Source: an uncultured Acidimicrobiales bacterium
Lineage (GTDB): Bacteria > Actinomycetota > Acidimicrobiia > Acidimicrobiales > Hopanoidiivorantaceae
DNA length: 64,000 nt
Reading direction: 5' to 3'
NCBI GenBank assembly: GCA_958295755.1
Contig: OY282367.1
Location: forward strand, 1,306,022 to 1,370,021
Both the position numbers and the translations under genes were made by a program. The number at the start of each line of letters is the position of its first letter. Within the stretch, counting starts at the first letter, position 1. Positions 8,326-15,107 of this stretch are shown piece after piece. Below the pieces are notes generated by a model. That model had not been told where the DNA came from, made no database searches, and saw nothing but the letters and a program-made list of their open reading frames with translations.

Positions 8326-8482
8326 TGTCTTGACAGGACTCGACCGGACTTATCTCTAACTCACCTAGTTAACTCATCTAGGCAAGCAGAGCTTCACCGT
8401 TGCGGGACAGCGTCGGCATTTCACCGACTTCGGAACCTATCGCCTTCTACCTTACCTTCACTTTTAGACAAACCAACTTTTG
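8326..8482 (-). promoter_or_regulatory. cobalamin riboswitch
   Basis: Reading the - strand from about 8437 to 8400, the leader carries AAGTCGGTGAAATGCCGACG then CTGTCCCGCAACGG. This matches the conserved core of the adenosylcobalamin aptamer: a short stem closed around GGTGAAA, followed by the B12-box-like GCTGTCCCGCAAC. It lies 80-240 bases upstream of btuF in the leader of the B12 transport operon, exactly where such an element is expected. Outer boundaries are approximate. Binding of cobalamin should lower expression of btuFCD-cobO. Confidence 0.88.
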
Positions 8483-8581
8483 AGTTCCAAACAAACCGAG
8501 AGAACATTACCGCTGAATTCCCCAGTGCCTCTGTAGGCTGAAATCAGCATTAGAAGTTTCAGCATTCATGGAGCAGTAGCC

Positions 8582-8926
8582 ATGCAAACCACAGATATTG
8601 TAGATCATGTCAATCTCCGCGAAGACATTCCCGACTTTGCGCCAGGCGACCAAGTAAAAGTGCATGTGAATGTCACCGAGGGGAGCCGCGAACGGATTCA
8701 GGTGTTTGAAGGCACAGTTATAGCCCGCAAAGGCAGTGGCGTACATGAGACTTTCACCGTGCGCAAGGTGAGCATGGGAGTAGGTGTGGAGCGCATCTTC
8801 CCCGTCCATTCGCCTACAATTGCCAAACTTGAGATCTCAGCGCATGGCGATGTGCGCCGAGCCAAGCTGTATTACCTGCGTAGCCGAGTGGGTAAAGCTG
8901 CCAAAGTGAAGACCAAGCGTCTCTAG
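8582..8926 (+). CDS. rplS: 50S ribosomal protein L19
   Basis: A 114-residue L19 of normal length, with [38 protein letters not shown] and [12 protein letters not shown]. In most bacteria rplS follows trmD in the rpsP-rimM-trmD-rplS operon. Here it is on the opposite strand, faces toward trmD and is divergent from the B12 operon. Its stop codon lies in the first unit of a 16-bp tandem repeat. Confidence 0.97.
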   Translation: MQTTDIVDHVNLREDIPDFAPGDQVKVHVNVTEGSRERIQVFEGTVIARKGSGVHETFTVRKVSMGVGVERIFPVHSPTIAKLEISAHGDVRRAKLYYLRSRVGKAAKVKTKRL

Positions 8927-8964
8927 CCTGCAGCGTCTCTAGCCTGCAGCGTCTCTAGCCTGCA
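8917..8964. repeat. 16-bp tandem repeat x3 at rplS stop codon
   Basis: The unit gcgtctctagcctgca occurs at 8917-8932, 8933-8948 and 8949-8964 without change. The rplS TAG stop is in the first copy, so each copy repeats the end of the gene. Confidence 0.95.
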
Positions 8965-8990
8965 ACACCCCCGTGTTATTTTCGGGGTGT
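8965..8990. terminator. possible terminator hairpin after rplS
   Basis: ACACCCC and GGGGTGT flank a loop of about 12 T-rich bases, giving a 7-bp GC-rich stem that overlaps the GTG start of the next gene. There is no following U-run, so it may instead modulate yraN translation. Confidence 0.4.
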
Positions 8991-9345
8991 GACATTTGAC
9001 CGGCTACAACTTGGAAAAAGCGGAGAAGACGCAGCGGCTGCTTGGTATGAAGAGCGAAGCTGGCACATCTTAGACCGTAACTGGCGAAGCGGGCGCGGCG
9101 AGCTTGACATAGTGGCGTATCGTGACGGAATTTTGGTCATCTGCGAAGTAAAAGCTCGCTCTTGTGCGAACCATTTCGCCCCCGCAGACGCAGTCAACTG
9201 GAAAAAACAAAATCAAATACGCAAATTGACCCACCTTTGGCTTGCCCAAGCTAAAGGCTTCTTCCCCAACATTCGCTTTGATGTTGCTGAGGTGGTAGTG
9301 GCGGACAAGCAACTGAATGTCAACGTAATAGAAAACGCCTTCTAG
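8989..9345 (+). CDS. yraN: YraN/UPF0102 family nuclease-fold protein
   Basis: A 118-residue UPF0102 protein with GTG start. It shows the family order LGKSGEDAAAAWYEERSWHILDRNW, then GELDIVAYRDGILVICEVKAR. The E-L-D...E-V-K spacing is that of a PD-(D/E)XK/Holliday-junction-resolvase-like fold. Its function is not well established; relatives often lie near rplS and rnhB, and here only rplS remains beside it. It is convergent with trmD, separated by 16 bases. Confidence 0.93.
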   Translation: MTFDRLQLGKSGEDAAAAWYEERSWHILDRNWRSGRGELDIVAYRDGILVICEVKARSCANHFAPADAVNWKKQNQIRKLTHLWLAQAKGFFPNIRFDVAEVVVADKQLNVNVIENAF

Positions 9346-9361
9346 AAAGATGCGCCACTAA

Positions 9362-10075
9362 CTAAAACCCAAACTCAGCTAGCAAATCTTCTTCTTCTTC
9401 AGATAGTCCCCCACGCCTCTCAATCAAATCCGGCCTACGCCTAAGCGTGCGAGCCAATGCTGCAGCCATTCTCCAACGAGCAACTTGCCCGTGGTCACCA
9501 GAACGTAACACATCGGGCACCAGCATGCCTTGGAAGTCTGCAGGTCGGGTGTAGTGCGGGTGGTCTAGAAGGTCGCTTTCAAACGACTCATTAGCAACAG
9601 ACTCAGGATTGCCGATGACATCCGGCACCAAGCGGCACACTGCCTCAATCACCGCCATCGCAGCTACTTCGCCGCCGTTGAGCACAAAGTCGCCTAGCGA
9701 TAACTCTTCATCTACCAGATGCTCTCGGATGCGCTCGTCTATCCCCTCGTATCTGCCGCAGAGCAGTGAGAATCCATCGGTGGTGGCTAGCTGGCGAGCT
9801 TTTGCCTGAGTGAATGGCTCGCCCGCAGGGTCTAGCAACAGCAACGGACGCACACACTGGGCTGTAGCTTTGAAGACTGGTTCAGCCATGAGCACCATAC
9901 CCGGCCCTCCGCCAAAAGGAGAATCATCTACCGAGCGATGAGGGTCAGAAGTTGCGGCGCGGATGTCGTGCACGGATATCTGGATGATGCCCTTTTGTTG
10001 TGCCTTTTGTAGCAGGCTATGTTGAAGAAAGTCTTCAACCAGAGATGGCAGGATGGTGAAGACTTCAATTCGCAT
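9362..10075 (-). CDS. trmD: tRNA (guanine-N1-)-methyltransferase
   Basis: A SPOUT-class TrmD (237 residues) that makes m1G37 in tRNAs and so prevents +1 frameshifting. It has MRIEVFTILPSLVEDF at the N-terminus, DDSPFGGGPGMVLM, and the SAM-binding knot region LLCGRYEGIDERI with SLGDFVLNGGEVAA, all in the normal order. It is preceded by khpA with only a tandem repeat between them; rimM, usually immediately upstream, is absent. Confidence 0.97.
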   Translation of the reverse strand: MRIEVFTILPSLVEDFLQHSLLQKAQQKGIIQISVHDIRAATSDPHRSVDDSPFGGGPGMVLMAEPVFKATAQCVRPLLLLDPAGEPFTQAKARQLATTDGFSLLCGRYEGIDERIREHLVDEELSLGDFVLNGGEVAAMAVIEAVCRLVPDVIGNPESVANESFESDLLDHPHYTRPADFQGMLVPDVLRSGDHGQVARWRMAAALARTLRRRPDLIERRGGLSEEEEDLLAEFGF

Positions 10076-10124
10076 GGCGCGCTAGGCAGTATGACGCGCT
10101 AGGCAATATGGCGCGCTAGTCGAC
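10074..10124. repeat. 17-bp tandem repeat x3 between khpA stop and trmD start
   Basis: Three near-identical 17-bp units (10074-10090, 10091-10107, 10108-10124) of the form atggcgcgctaggcagt. On the - strand they include both the khpA stop and the trmD start. The whole khpA-trmD spacer is made of this repeat. Confidence 0.93.
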
Positions 10125-10439
10125 GAACTCCACCTCTATTTTTTGTTCTTCGGTGGCTGCGGCAGCTCTTACAACAGTGCGGATAGCTTCGGCTGTGCGA
10201 CCACGGCGACCGATGACACGGCCCATGTCTCCGTCTCCGACTTGCACTTCATAGCGCGGGCCCCGCTGACCGTCGCTCACAGAGATGACAACCAAGTCAG
10301 GTTGATTCACGATGGAACGGACGATATAGCTCAACACCGATTCAGCTATGGCTCCTTCGCTCTTGCCTTCTTCGCTCAAGCTTTCTTCGCTCAAGCTTTC
10401 TTCGCTCAAGCTTTCTTCGCTCATGCTTTCTTCGCTCAT
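10116..10439 (-). CDS. khpA: KH-domain RNA-binding protein KhpA with repeat-expanded N-terminus
   Basis: A 107-residue protein. Residues about 27-107 are the KhpA single KH domain (VLSYIVRSIVNQPDLV, GDMGRVIGRRGRTAEAIRTVV with the GxxG loop). KhpA binds RNA, often with KhpB/Jag, and affects division and envelope genes. The first about 25 residues are SEES[M/L] pentapeptides encoded by a 15-bp tandem repeat, absent from normal KhpA. The start codon is inside the repeat, so the second Met (five codons on) is an equally good start. It overlaps rpsP by 4 bp (ATGA). Confidence 0.9.
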   Translation of the reverse strand: MSEESMSEESLSEESLSEESLSEEGKSEGAIAESVLSYIVRSIVNQPDLVVISVSDGQRGPRYEVQVGDGDMGRVIGRRGRTAEAIRTVVRAAAATEEQKIEVEFVD

Positions 10440-10445
10440 GCTTTC
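10371..10445. repeat. 15-bp tandem repeat x5 across the rpsP/khpA junction
   Basis: Five 15-bp units (ttcgctcaagctttc or ttcgctcatgctttc) run from inside khpA to the last codons of rpsP. In khpA they encode acidic SEES[M/L] pentapeptides. The two copies nearest rpsP each carry an ATG, so the start codon itself has been duplicated. Confidence 0.95.
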
Positions 10446-11038
10446 TTCTCCTCTGTTTCTTGCTTCTCTTCAGTTTCTTCGGCTACTTCTGCTGAAGTTC
10501 CTATTTCACCATCTACAGACTCTTCGTCTGCTTCCGCTACAAACTCCTCATCAGCGGCATTCATGTCGGTAGCTTCTATATCGGCTATATCTGGAGCTTC
10601 TTCAGTGTCTATCTCAGCCGCATCTTCTATGGCTGCCAGATCTCCTTCGTCTGTCGCCACTAGCTCTTCTTCAGCAGAAACCGAAACTTCCTCAGACGCT
10701 TCATCGTCTTCCATAGCCTTTGTTACCACCTTCGGGGCAACTCTTTCAGCTTTGACTGAGCTTGCCGTAGCTGGCAAAGGCTCGCCCTTGAACTCGGCCC
10801 AAGCACCAGAGATATCTAGTAGTTTGCGAACACGCTCGCTGGGCTGTGCGCCAACATTTAACCACTTCACGGCTTTTTCGTTATCAATGCGGATTTCGGA
10901 AGGCTCTTGACGAGGGTCATAGAAGCCGATGATTTCAATAAATTTGCCGTCGCGGGGCGAGCGAGAATCAGCAGCTACGACACGATAAGTCGGCTGCTTT
11001 TTCTTGCCTCGGCGCGTCAGGCGTAGACGGACTGCCAC
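10436..11038 (-). CDS. rpsP: 30S ribosomal protein S16 with long acidic C-terminal extension
   Basis: Residues 1-88 are a normal S16 (MAVRLRLTRRGKKKQPTYR, IEIIGFYDPRQEP, NVGAQPSERVRKLL). It then continues for about 112 residues of Glu/Asp/Ala-rich low-complexity sequence with a few Lys at the end, making the protein more than twice the usual 80-90 residues. Acidic S16 tails occur in some Actinobacteria, but this one is large. It is first in the set rpsP-khpA-trmD, with a 4-bp overlap to khpA. Confidence 0.95.
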   Translation of the reverse strand: MAVRLRLTRRGKKKQPTYRVVAADSRSPRDGKFIEIIGFYDPRQEPSEIRIDNEKAVKWLNVGAQPSERVRKLLDISGAWAEFKGEPLPATASSVKAERVAPKVVTKAMEDDEASEEVSVSAEEELVATDEGDLAAIEDAAEIDTEEAPDIADIEATDMNAADEEFVAEADEESVDGEIGTSAEVAEETEEKQETEEKKA

Positions 11039-11086
11039 AGATGATTTTCCTTTTCTAGTTGATTACCCCGTGCTTTAGCTAGGGCA

Positions 11087-12505
11087 TTAGGTTGTTTCAG
11101 TTTGCCATAAGAAGTCCAGATTTGCGACATCAGGCAAATTTGCGACCTTAGGCGAAACCGTACCTTTGGGCGTGACCCGGCTGCCGCCCTTTTTTCCTTT
11201 CTTGGCAGGCTTTGCTTTGCGAGGTGCTTTGCCTAATGACGACATGAGCTTGCGGGCGTTGCTGAACTCACGAATCAGCTTTGAAACATCGGCCGTAGTG
11301 GTGCCGCTACCTTGGGCAATTCGCTGGCGGCGAGAGTTGTTGATGATTTCAGGCTTGAACCGCTCCATCGGAGTCATGGAGCAGATGATGGCTTCCATAT
11401 GAGCAAGACGTTGTTCGCTACTGTTGTCGTCTATTTCCATGCCCGACATCCCCGGCATCCGCCCCAGCAAACCCGACAGCGGCCCTAGCTTGCGAATTTG
11501 GCGCATTTGATCCAAGAAGTCATCCAAGGTGTAAGTTCCAGCGATTAGCCTTTCGGCGGCGGCTTCAGCCTCGGCTTTTTCAAAGGCTTCCTCGGTCTTC
11601 TCGATGAGTGTGAGCACATCGCCTTTGCCCAAGATACGCCCGGCCATGCGGTCGGGGTGAAAAAGCTCAAAGTCGTCCAACCGCTCGCCTGTAGAAGCAA
11701 ACGCCACGGGCCTGCCCACAGTCTCACGAGCCGAAAGCACAGCTCCTCCACGAGCATCGCTGTCTAGCTTGGTGAGAATGATGCCGTCTAGTTCTAGGGT
11801 TTCGTGGAACGACTCCGCCACCGAAGCGGCCGCTTGGCCACCCATAGCATCTAGCACGAAGAAGGTATATTGCGGGGAGATAGCTTTGGAGATCCGGCCG
11901 ACCTCTCGCATCATCTCTTTGTCAATTGACAGACGACCGGCCGTATCGCAGATGAGCACATCTCGCCCGAGACGTTTAGCCTCTTTGAGACCGCCTGAAG
12001 CGGCACGCACAGGGTCTCTACCCTCGCTGTAGACAGGGATGCTAATCTCACCTGCCAAAACCCGTAGCTGTTCCACAGCAGCTGGGCGTTGCAGGTCGGC
12101 CCCTACTAGCAGAGGTTGGCGGCCTTGCTGGACGAACCAGCGAGCTAGCTTCACGGCGTTGGTGGTTTTGCCTGAACCTTGAAGCCCAGCAAGCAACACG
12201 ACTGTGGGTGGTTTTGAAGCATAAGTTACAGAAAAACTCTCGCCTCCGAGTATGGCGATTAGCTGGTCGCGGACAATTTGAATTACCTGCTCTGTGGGAT
12301 TCAGAGCTTGGTGCAGCTCAGCGGTCAGACATTCCCCCCGCACTGCCCCGCAGAACTTCTCAACCACATCAACATTTACATCGGCGTCTATAAGTGCCTC
12401 GCGTATCTCTGCCAAGACCTCATCGATGTCGTCGGGCTTGAGCCTTCCCCGGCGACCAGCGCGGGTAAATATCTGGGAAAATCGAGAAGTGAGTGTGGAT
12501 AGCAT
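11087..12505 (-). CDS. ffh: signal recognition particle protein Ffh
   Basis: A 472-residue SRP54-type GTPase that binds 4.5S RNA and signal peptides of nascent membrane proteins. It has an N domain (1-85), G1 LAGLQGSGKTTNAVKLA, the G3 region CDTAGRL, G4 TKLDSDARGG, and a Met-containing M domain from about 300 (GRMPGMSGMEI). The tail is Lys-rich (KAPRKAKPAKKGKKGG). It lies seven bases downstream of ftsY, so receptor and targeting GTPase are probably co-transcribed. Confidence 0.97.
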   Translation of the reverse strand: MLSTLTSRFSQIFTRAGRRGRLKPDDIDEVLAEIREALIDADVNVDVVEKFCGAVRGECLTAELHQALNPTEQVIQIVRDQLIAILGGESFSVTYASKPPTVVLLAGLQGSGKTTNAVKLARWFVQQGRQPLLVGADLQRPAAVEQLRVLAGEISIPVYSEGRDPVRAASGGLKEAKRLGRDVLICDTAGRLSIDKEMMREVGRISKAISPQYTFFVLDAMGGQAAASVAESFHETLELDGIILTKLDSDARGGAVLSARETVGRPVAFASTGERLDDFELFHPDRMAGRILGKGDVLTLIEKTEEAFEKAEAEAAAERLIAGTYTLDDFLDQMRQIRKLGPLSGLLGRMPGMSGMEIDDNSSEQRLAHMEAIICSMTPMERFKPEIINNSRRQRIAQGSGTTTADVSKLIREFSNARKLMSSLGKAPRKAKPAKKGKKGGSRVTPKGTVSPKVANLPDVANLDFLWQTETT

Positions 12506-12512
12506 CAGCTTT

Positions 12513-13514
12513 TTATCTCATGGGGCTTACTTCAGAGAGCACAGCATCACTCAGAACAGCATCGCTCAGAACAGCATCACTCAGCAAGGCATCCACAAAC
12601 TGCTCTGGGCGAAAGGTTTCGATGTCGGTGATCTGTTCTCCCACGCCTATCAGTTTTACAGGCAAGCCAAGTTCATGCTGCACCGACAACACTATACCGC
12701 CTTTACCTGCGCCGTCTAACTTAGTCAGCACAATGCCTGTTACATCCACCGCTTCAGTGAAAACGCTGGCTTGGGCGATGCCGTTTTGCCCGTTCGTTGC
12801 ATCGAGCACGAGCAGCACTTCTGCCACACGGCCACTAGCTTTGTCGGCCACTCGCCGGACTTTACATATCTCATCCATCAAGTTGCTCTTGGTGTGGATG
12901 CGCCCTGCTGTATCGGCAATCACTATGTCTGCACTATTGGCTGCCGCATGTTCTACAGCGTCAAACACTACAGAAGCAGGGTCGCTTCCCTCAGAGCCGT
13001 GAACCACCGATACGCCAACTCGTTCAGCCCACATCTGAAGCTGTTCGGTGGCGGCCGCTCGGAAGGTATCGGCTGCAGCTAGCACCACTCGGCGACCTAG
13101 GTCGGTTTCTCTTTTAGCTAGTTTTGCGATGGTGGTGGTCTTGCCCACGCCGTTTACTCCCACCACAAGCCAGATGGCAGGCGAGCCTTCAGTGCTGAGA
13201 GATGTGCTAGCAGCTAAATTATTTACCAGCACTTGGCGAAGAAGTTCTAAGGCATGTGCGGACGAGGTAGCTTCGGCTTTCACCGACTCCAGCAGTCTGT
13301 GAGTTGTGGGCACCCCCAAATCTGCCGACAGGAGATGGCGTTCTATCTCTAACCAAACATCCTCGCCCAACTTGGCGTCTTTGATGGCAACCAACGCAGC
13401 AGCTAAGTGCGCTTGCGTAGAATCTGATGCCAACTCGTGATCTGATGCCAGCGCAGAATCTGGTGTTCTAGCGGAAAACGCAGCCTCCTGCTTTCGCCGC
13501 CGAAAGAGAGGCAC
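12513..13514 (-). CDS. ftsY: signal recognition particle receptor FtsY
   Basis: A 333-residue SRP receptor GTPase (GTG start) with G1 VVGVNGVGKTTTIAKLA, DTAGRIH, TKLDGAGKGG, and the end motif GVGEQITDIETFRPEQFVDALL. The acidic A domain is very short. After the normal end, about 20 residues of S-D-A-V-L repeats are added, encoded by a 15-bp tandem repeat ahead of the stop. It is followed by ffh in the same direction. Confidence 0.96.
   Translation of the reverse strand: MPLFRRRKQEAAFSARTPDSALASDHELASDSTQAHLAAALVAIKDAKLGEDVWLEIERHLLSADLGVPTTHRLLESVKAEATSSAHALELLRQVLVNNLAASTSLSTEGSPAIWLVVGVNGVGKTTTIAKLAKRETDLGRRVVLAAADTFRAAATEQLQMWAERVGVSVVHGSEGSDPASVVFDAVEHAAANSADIVIADTAGRIHTKSNLMDEICKVRRVADKASGRVAEVLLVLDATNGQNGIAQASVFTEAVDVTGIVLTKLDGAGKGGIVLSVQHELGLPVKLIGVGEQITDIETFRPEQFVDALLSDAVLSDAVLSDAVLSEVSPMR
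12541..12585. repeat. 15-bp tandem repeat x3 inside the ftsY 3' end
   Basis: Units acagcatcactcaga, acagcatcgctcaga and acagcatcactcagc. They are in frame and add SDAVL pentapeptides to the FtsY C-terminus. Confidence 0.93.
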
Positions 13515-13516
13515 GG

Positions 13517-15052
13517 CTAGCTAATGATGGTTGTGAGACTCGCTTTTGAGGAAGTCCCGATTGTGGCGGTCACTCGCACCTCTAGACCGTCACGAAGTAA
13601 AACGATAGAAGCGTATTCACCCGGAGGGTGGAATTGCACGAACGAGGCAAGATCGCTCATCGTCCGCACCTTTTTGTCTTCGAACCTGATTATGTGATCA
13701 CCCGGTTGAATACCAGCCAGATCGGCAGACAATCTGGGCTCTACAGAAACGACACTTGGCCCCGGTGCACCGGCTTCTAAAATGAACTGACCTACCACAC
13801 CCAGCGACCCATAGAAAAACTGCTCACCTGCGATGATTTTATTAACAGCACGCATGGCAATATCAATAGGTACAGCAAAACCAAGACCTACATTGCCCCC
13901 TCCTGCTTCAACAGATGTACCTATGGTGCGAATGTACACGTTTACACCAAGCACTTCACCATCGGTATTTGCTAACATACCGCCGCTGTTGCCAGGGTTG
14001 ATGGGAGCATCAGACTGAATAGTTGGCACGGCTGCTGGCAGGTTTTCGTCGTTAGATAGAAACTCAGTTCGGTTGATCCCACTTACATAACCCACATTCA
14101 CGCTGTTAACAAAACCGAACGGGGCACCGATGGCGATGACTTGATCACCTACCATCAACTCAGACACATCAGCTAAATCTGCTGCTTGGAAATTCAGACC
14201 TGACGGATCAAAACTAATGACAGCTATATCCACACCAGAGTCGTAGCCCAGCAGCGTACCATCGGCAAAAAATCCGTTGTCAAACTCAATGAGAATGTCA
14301 TCAGTGGTGACATGGTTGCCTTCAGCGGTGAAAACATGTGCCGCTGAGAGAATCAATCCTGAATCGTCAATGACTATTCCAGAGCCTGAACTGCCATAGG
14401 GCTCCCCCTCTCCACTACTATCGGCCCTAACATAAATCGCCACAGCCGAAGGCAACAACTTTGCTACTGCTTCGTTGACAGAAGGAGCGGCAGTACTTCT
14501 AGCTTCAGCATCGCCATCAGAGCTACTACTGCCGTCTTCTCTGGTGTTTTGCACCAAGTTGAGATTTTGGACTTGATTTGAAGATATTTCGTTAACCTCA
14601 GCGTTGTTACCTACATCGGGTAACGGAGCTTCAGGAATTGAAGATTCACGCAACTGCTGCGAATCGCTGTTTGACTGGGTATCTACCGATGGTTGAATAT
14701 CTGAGATTGCTGGCTCACCGAGAGCTGGAGTAGCAGAAGAATCCGCCAATGTTTGTGAAGCCCCGTTTGCAGCAGAATTCTCAGCTAGAACCTCTGCTTC
14801 TTCAGTGTTGCTACCAGTTCTAGTAGAAAGCCCGATCGCTGCCCCTGTAACAGCCGCAGCAAGCAAGACAATCGTAACAATTGTGCCCACCACACGGCGA
14901 TACCTGAATTTTTGAGGAGGCCCGACATCAGGAGGCCCGGCACCGGCATGCCCGTCATTGACTGGCTCGAAATGTCTAGGGAACATCTGCGCTTCTTGGC
15001 CAAATCTTGACGAGGTGCCAACTTCCGTGGATTGATTAAATATTTCATTCAC
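13517..15052 (-). CDS. membrane-anchored HtrA/DegP-like serine protease with PDZ domain
   Basis: A 511-residue S1C protease. A single membrane helix lies at about 50-75 (TIVTIVLLAAAVTGAAIGL), then a Ser/Asn-rich linker to about 190. The trypsin-like domain has His in SAAHVF, Asp in DSGVDIAVI and Ser in NPGNSGGMLAN. The final about 90 residues are a PDZ domain (GIQPGDHIIRFEDKKV). All three catalytic residues are present. It would act on the outer face of the membrane in quality control or regulated cleavage. It lies two bases upstream of ftsY. Confidence 0.93.
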   Translation of the reverse strand: MNEIFNQSTEVGTSSRFGQEAQMFPRHFEPVNDGHAGAGPPDVGPPQKFRYRRVVGTIVTIVLLAAAVTGAAIGLSTRTGSNTEEAEVLAENSAANGASQTLADSSATPALGEPAISDIQPSVDTQSNSDSQQLRESSIPEAPLPDVGNNAEVNEISSNQVQNLNLVQNTREDGSSSSDGDAEARSTAAPSVNEAVAKLLPSAVAIYVRADSSGEGEPYGSSGSGIVIDDSGLILSAAHVFTAEGNHVTTDDILIEFDNGFFADGTLLGYDSGVDIAVISFDPSGLNFQAADLADVSELMVGDQVIAIGAPFGFVNSVNVGYVSGINRTEFLSNDENLPAAVPTIQSDAPINPGNSGGMLANTDGEVLGVNVYIRTIGTSVEAGGGNVGLGFAVPIDIAMRAVNKIIAGEQFFYGSLGVVGQFILEAGAPGPSVVSVEPRLSADLAGIQPGDHIIRFEDKKVRTMSDLASFVQFHPPGEYASIVLLRDGLEVRVTATIGTSSKASLTTIIS

Positions 15053-15107
15053 GACTTCAGTTTAACTGCCAAAGAGAGGGATTGTTTGACATAACATTAA
15101 AAAATGA

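Noticed and set aside
8507..8809. A - strand frame between the riboswitch and rplS
   Set aside because: It is antisense to rplS and extends into its leader; no similarity.
10143..10910. A long + strand open frame (255 residues) rich in Phe, Ala and Ser
   Set aside because: It is the antisense of rpsP and khpA. The composition is explained by the reverse complement of acidic repeat-coding DNA, and the real genes on - have strong family matches.
12294..13002. Two overlapping + strand frames over ftsY and its junction with ffh
   Set aside because: These are shadows of ftsY and ffh, which match conserved GTPase motifs on the - strand.
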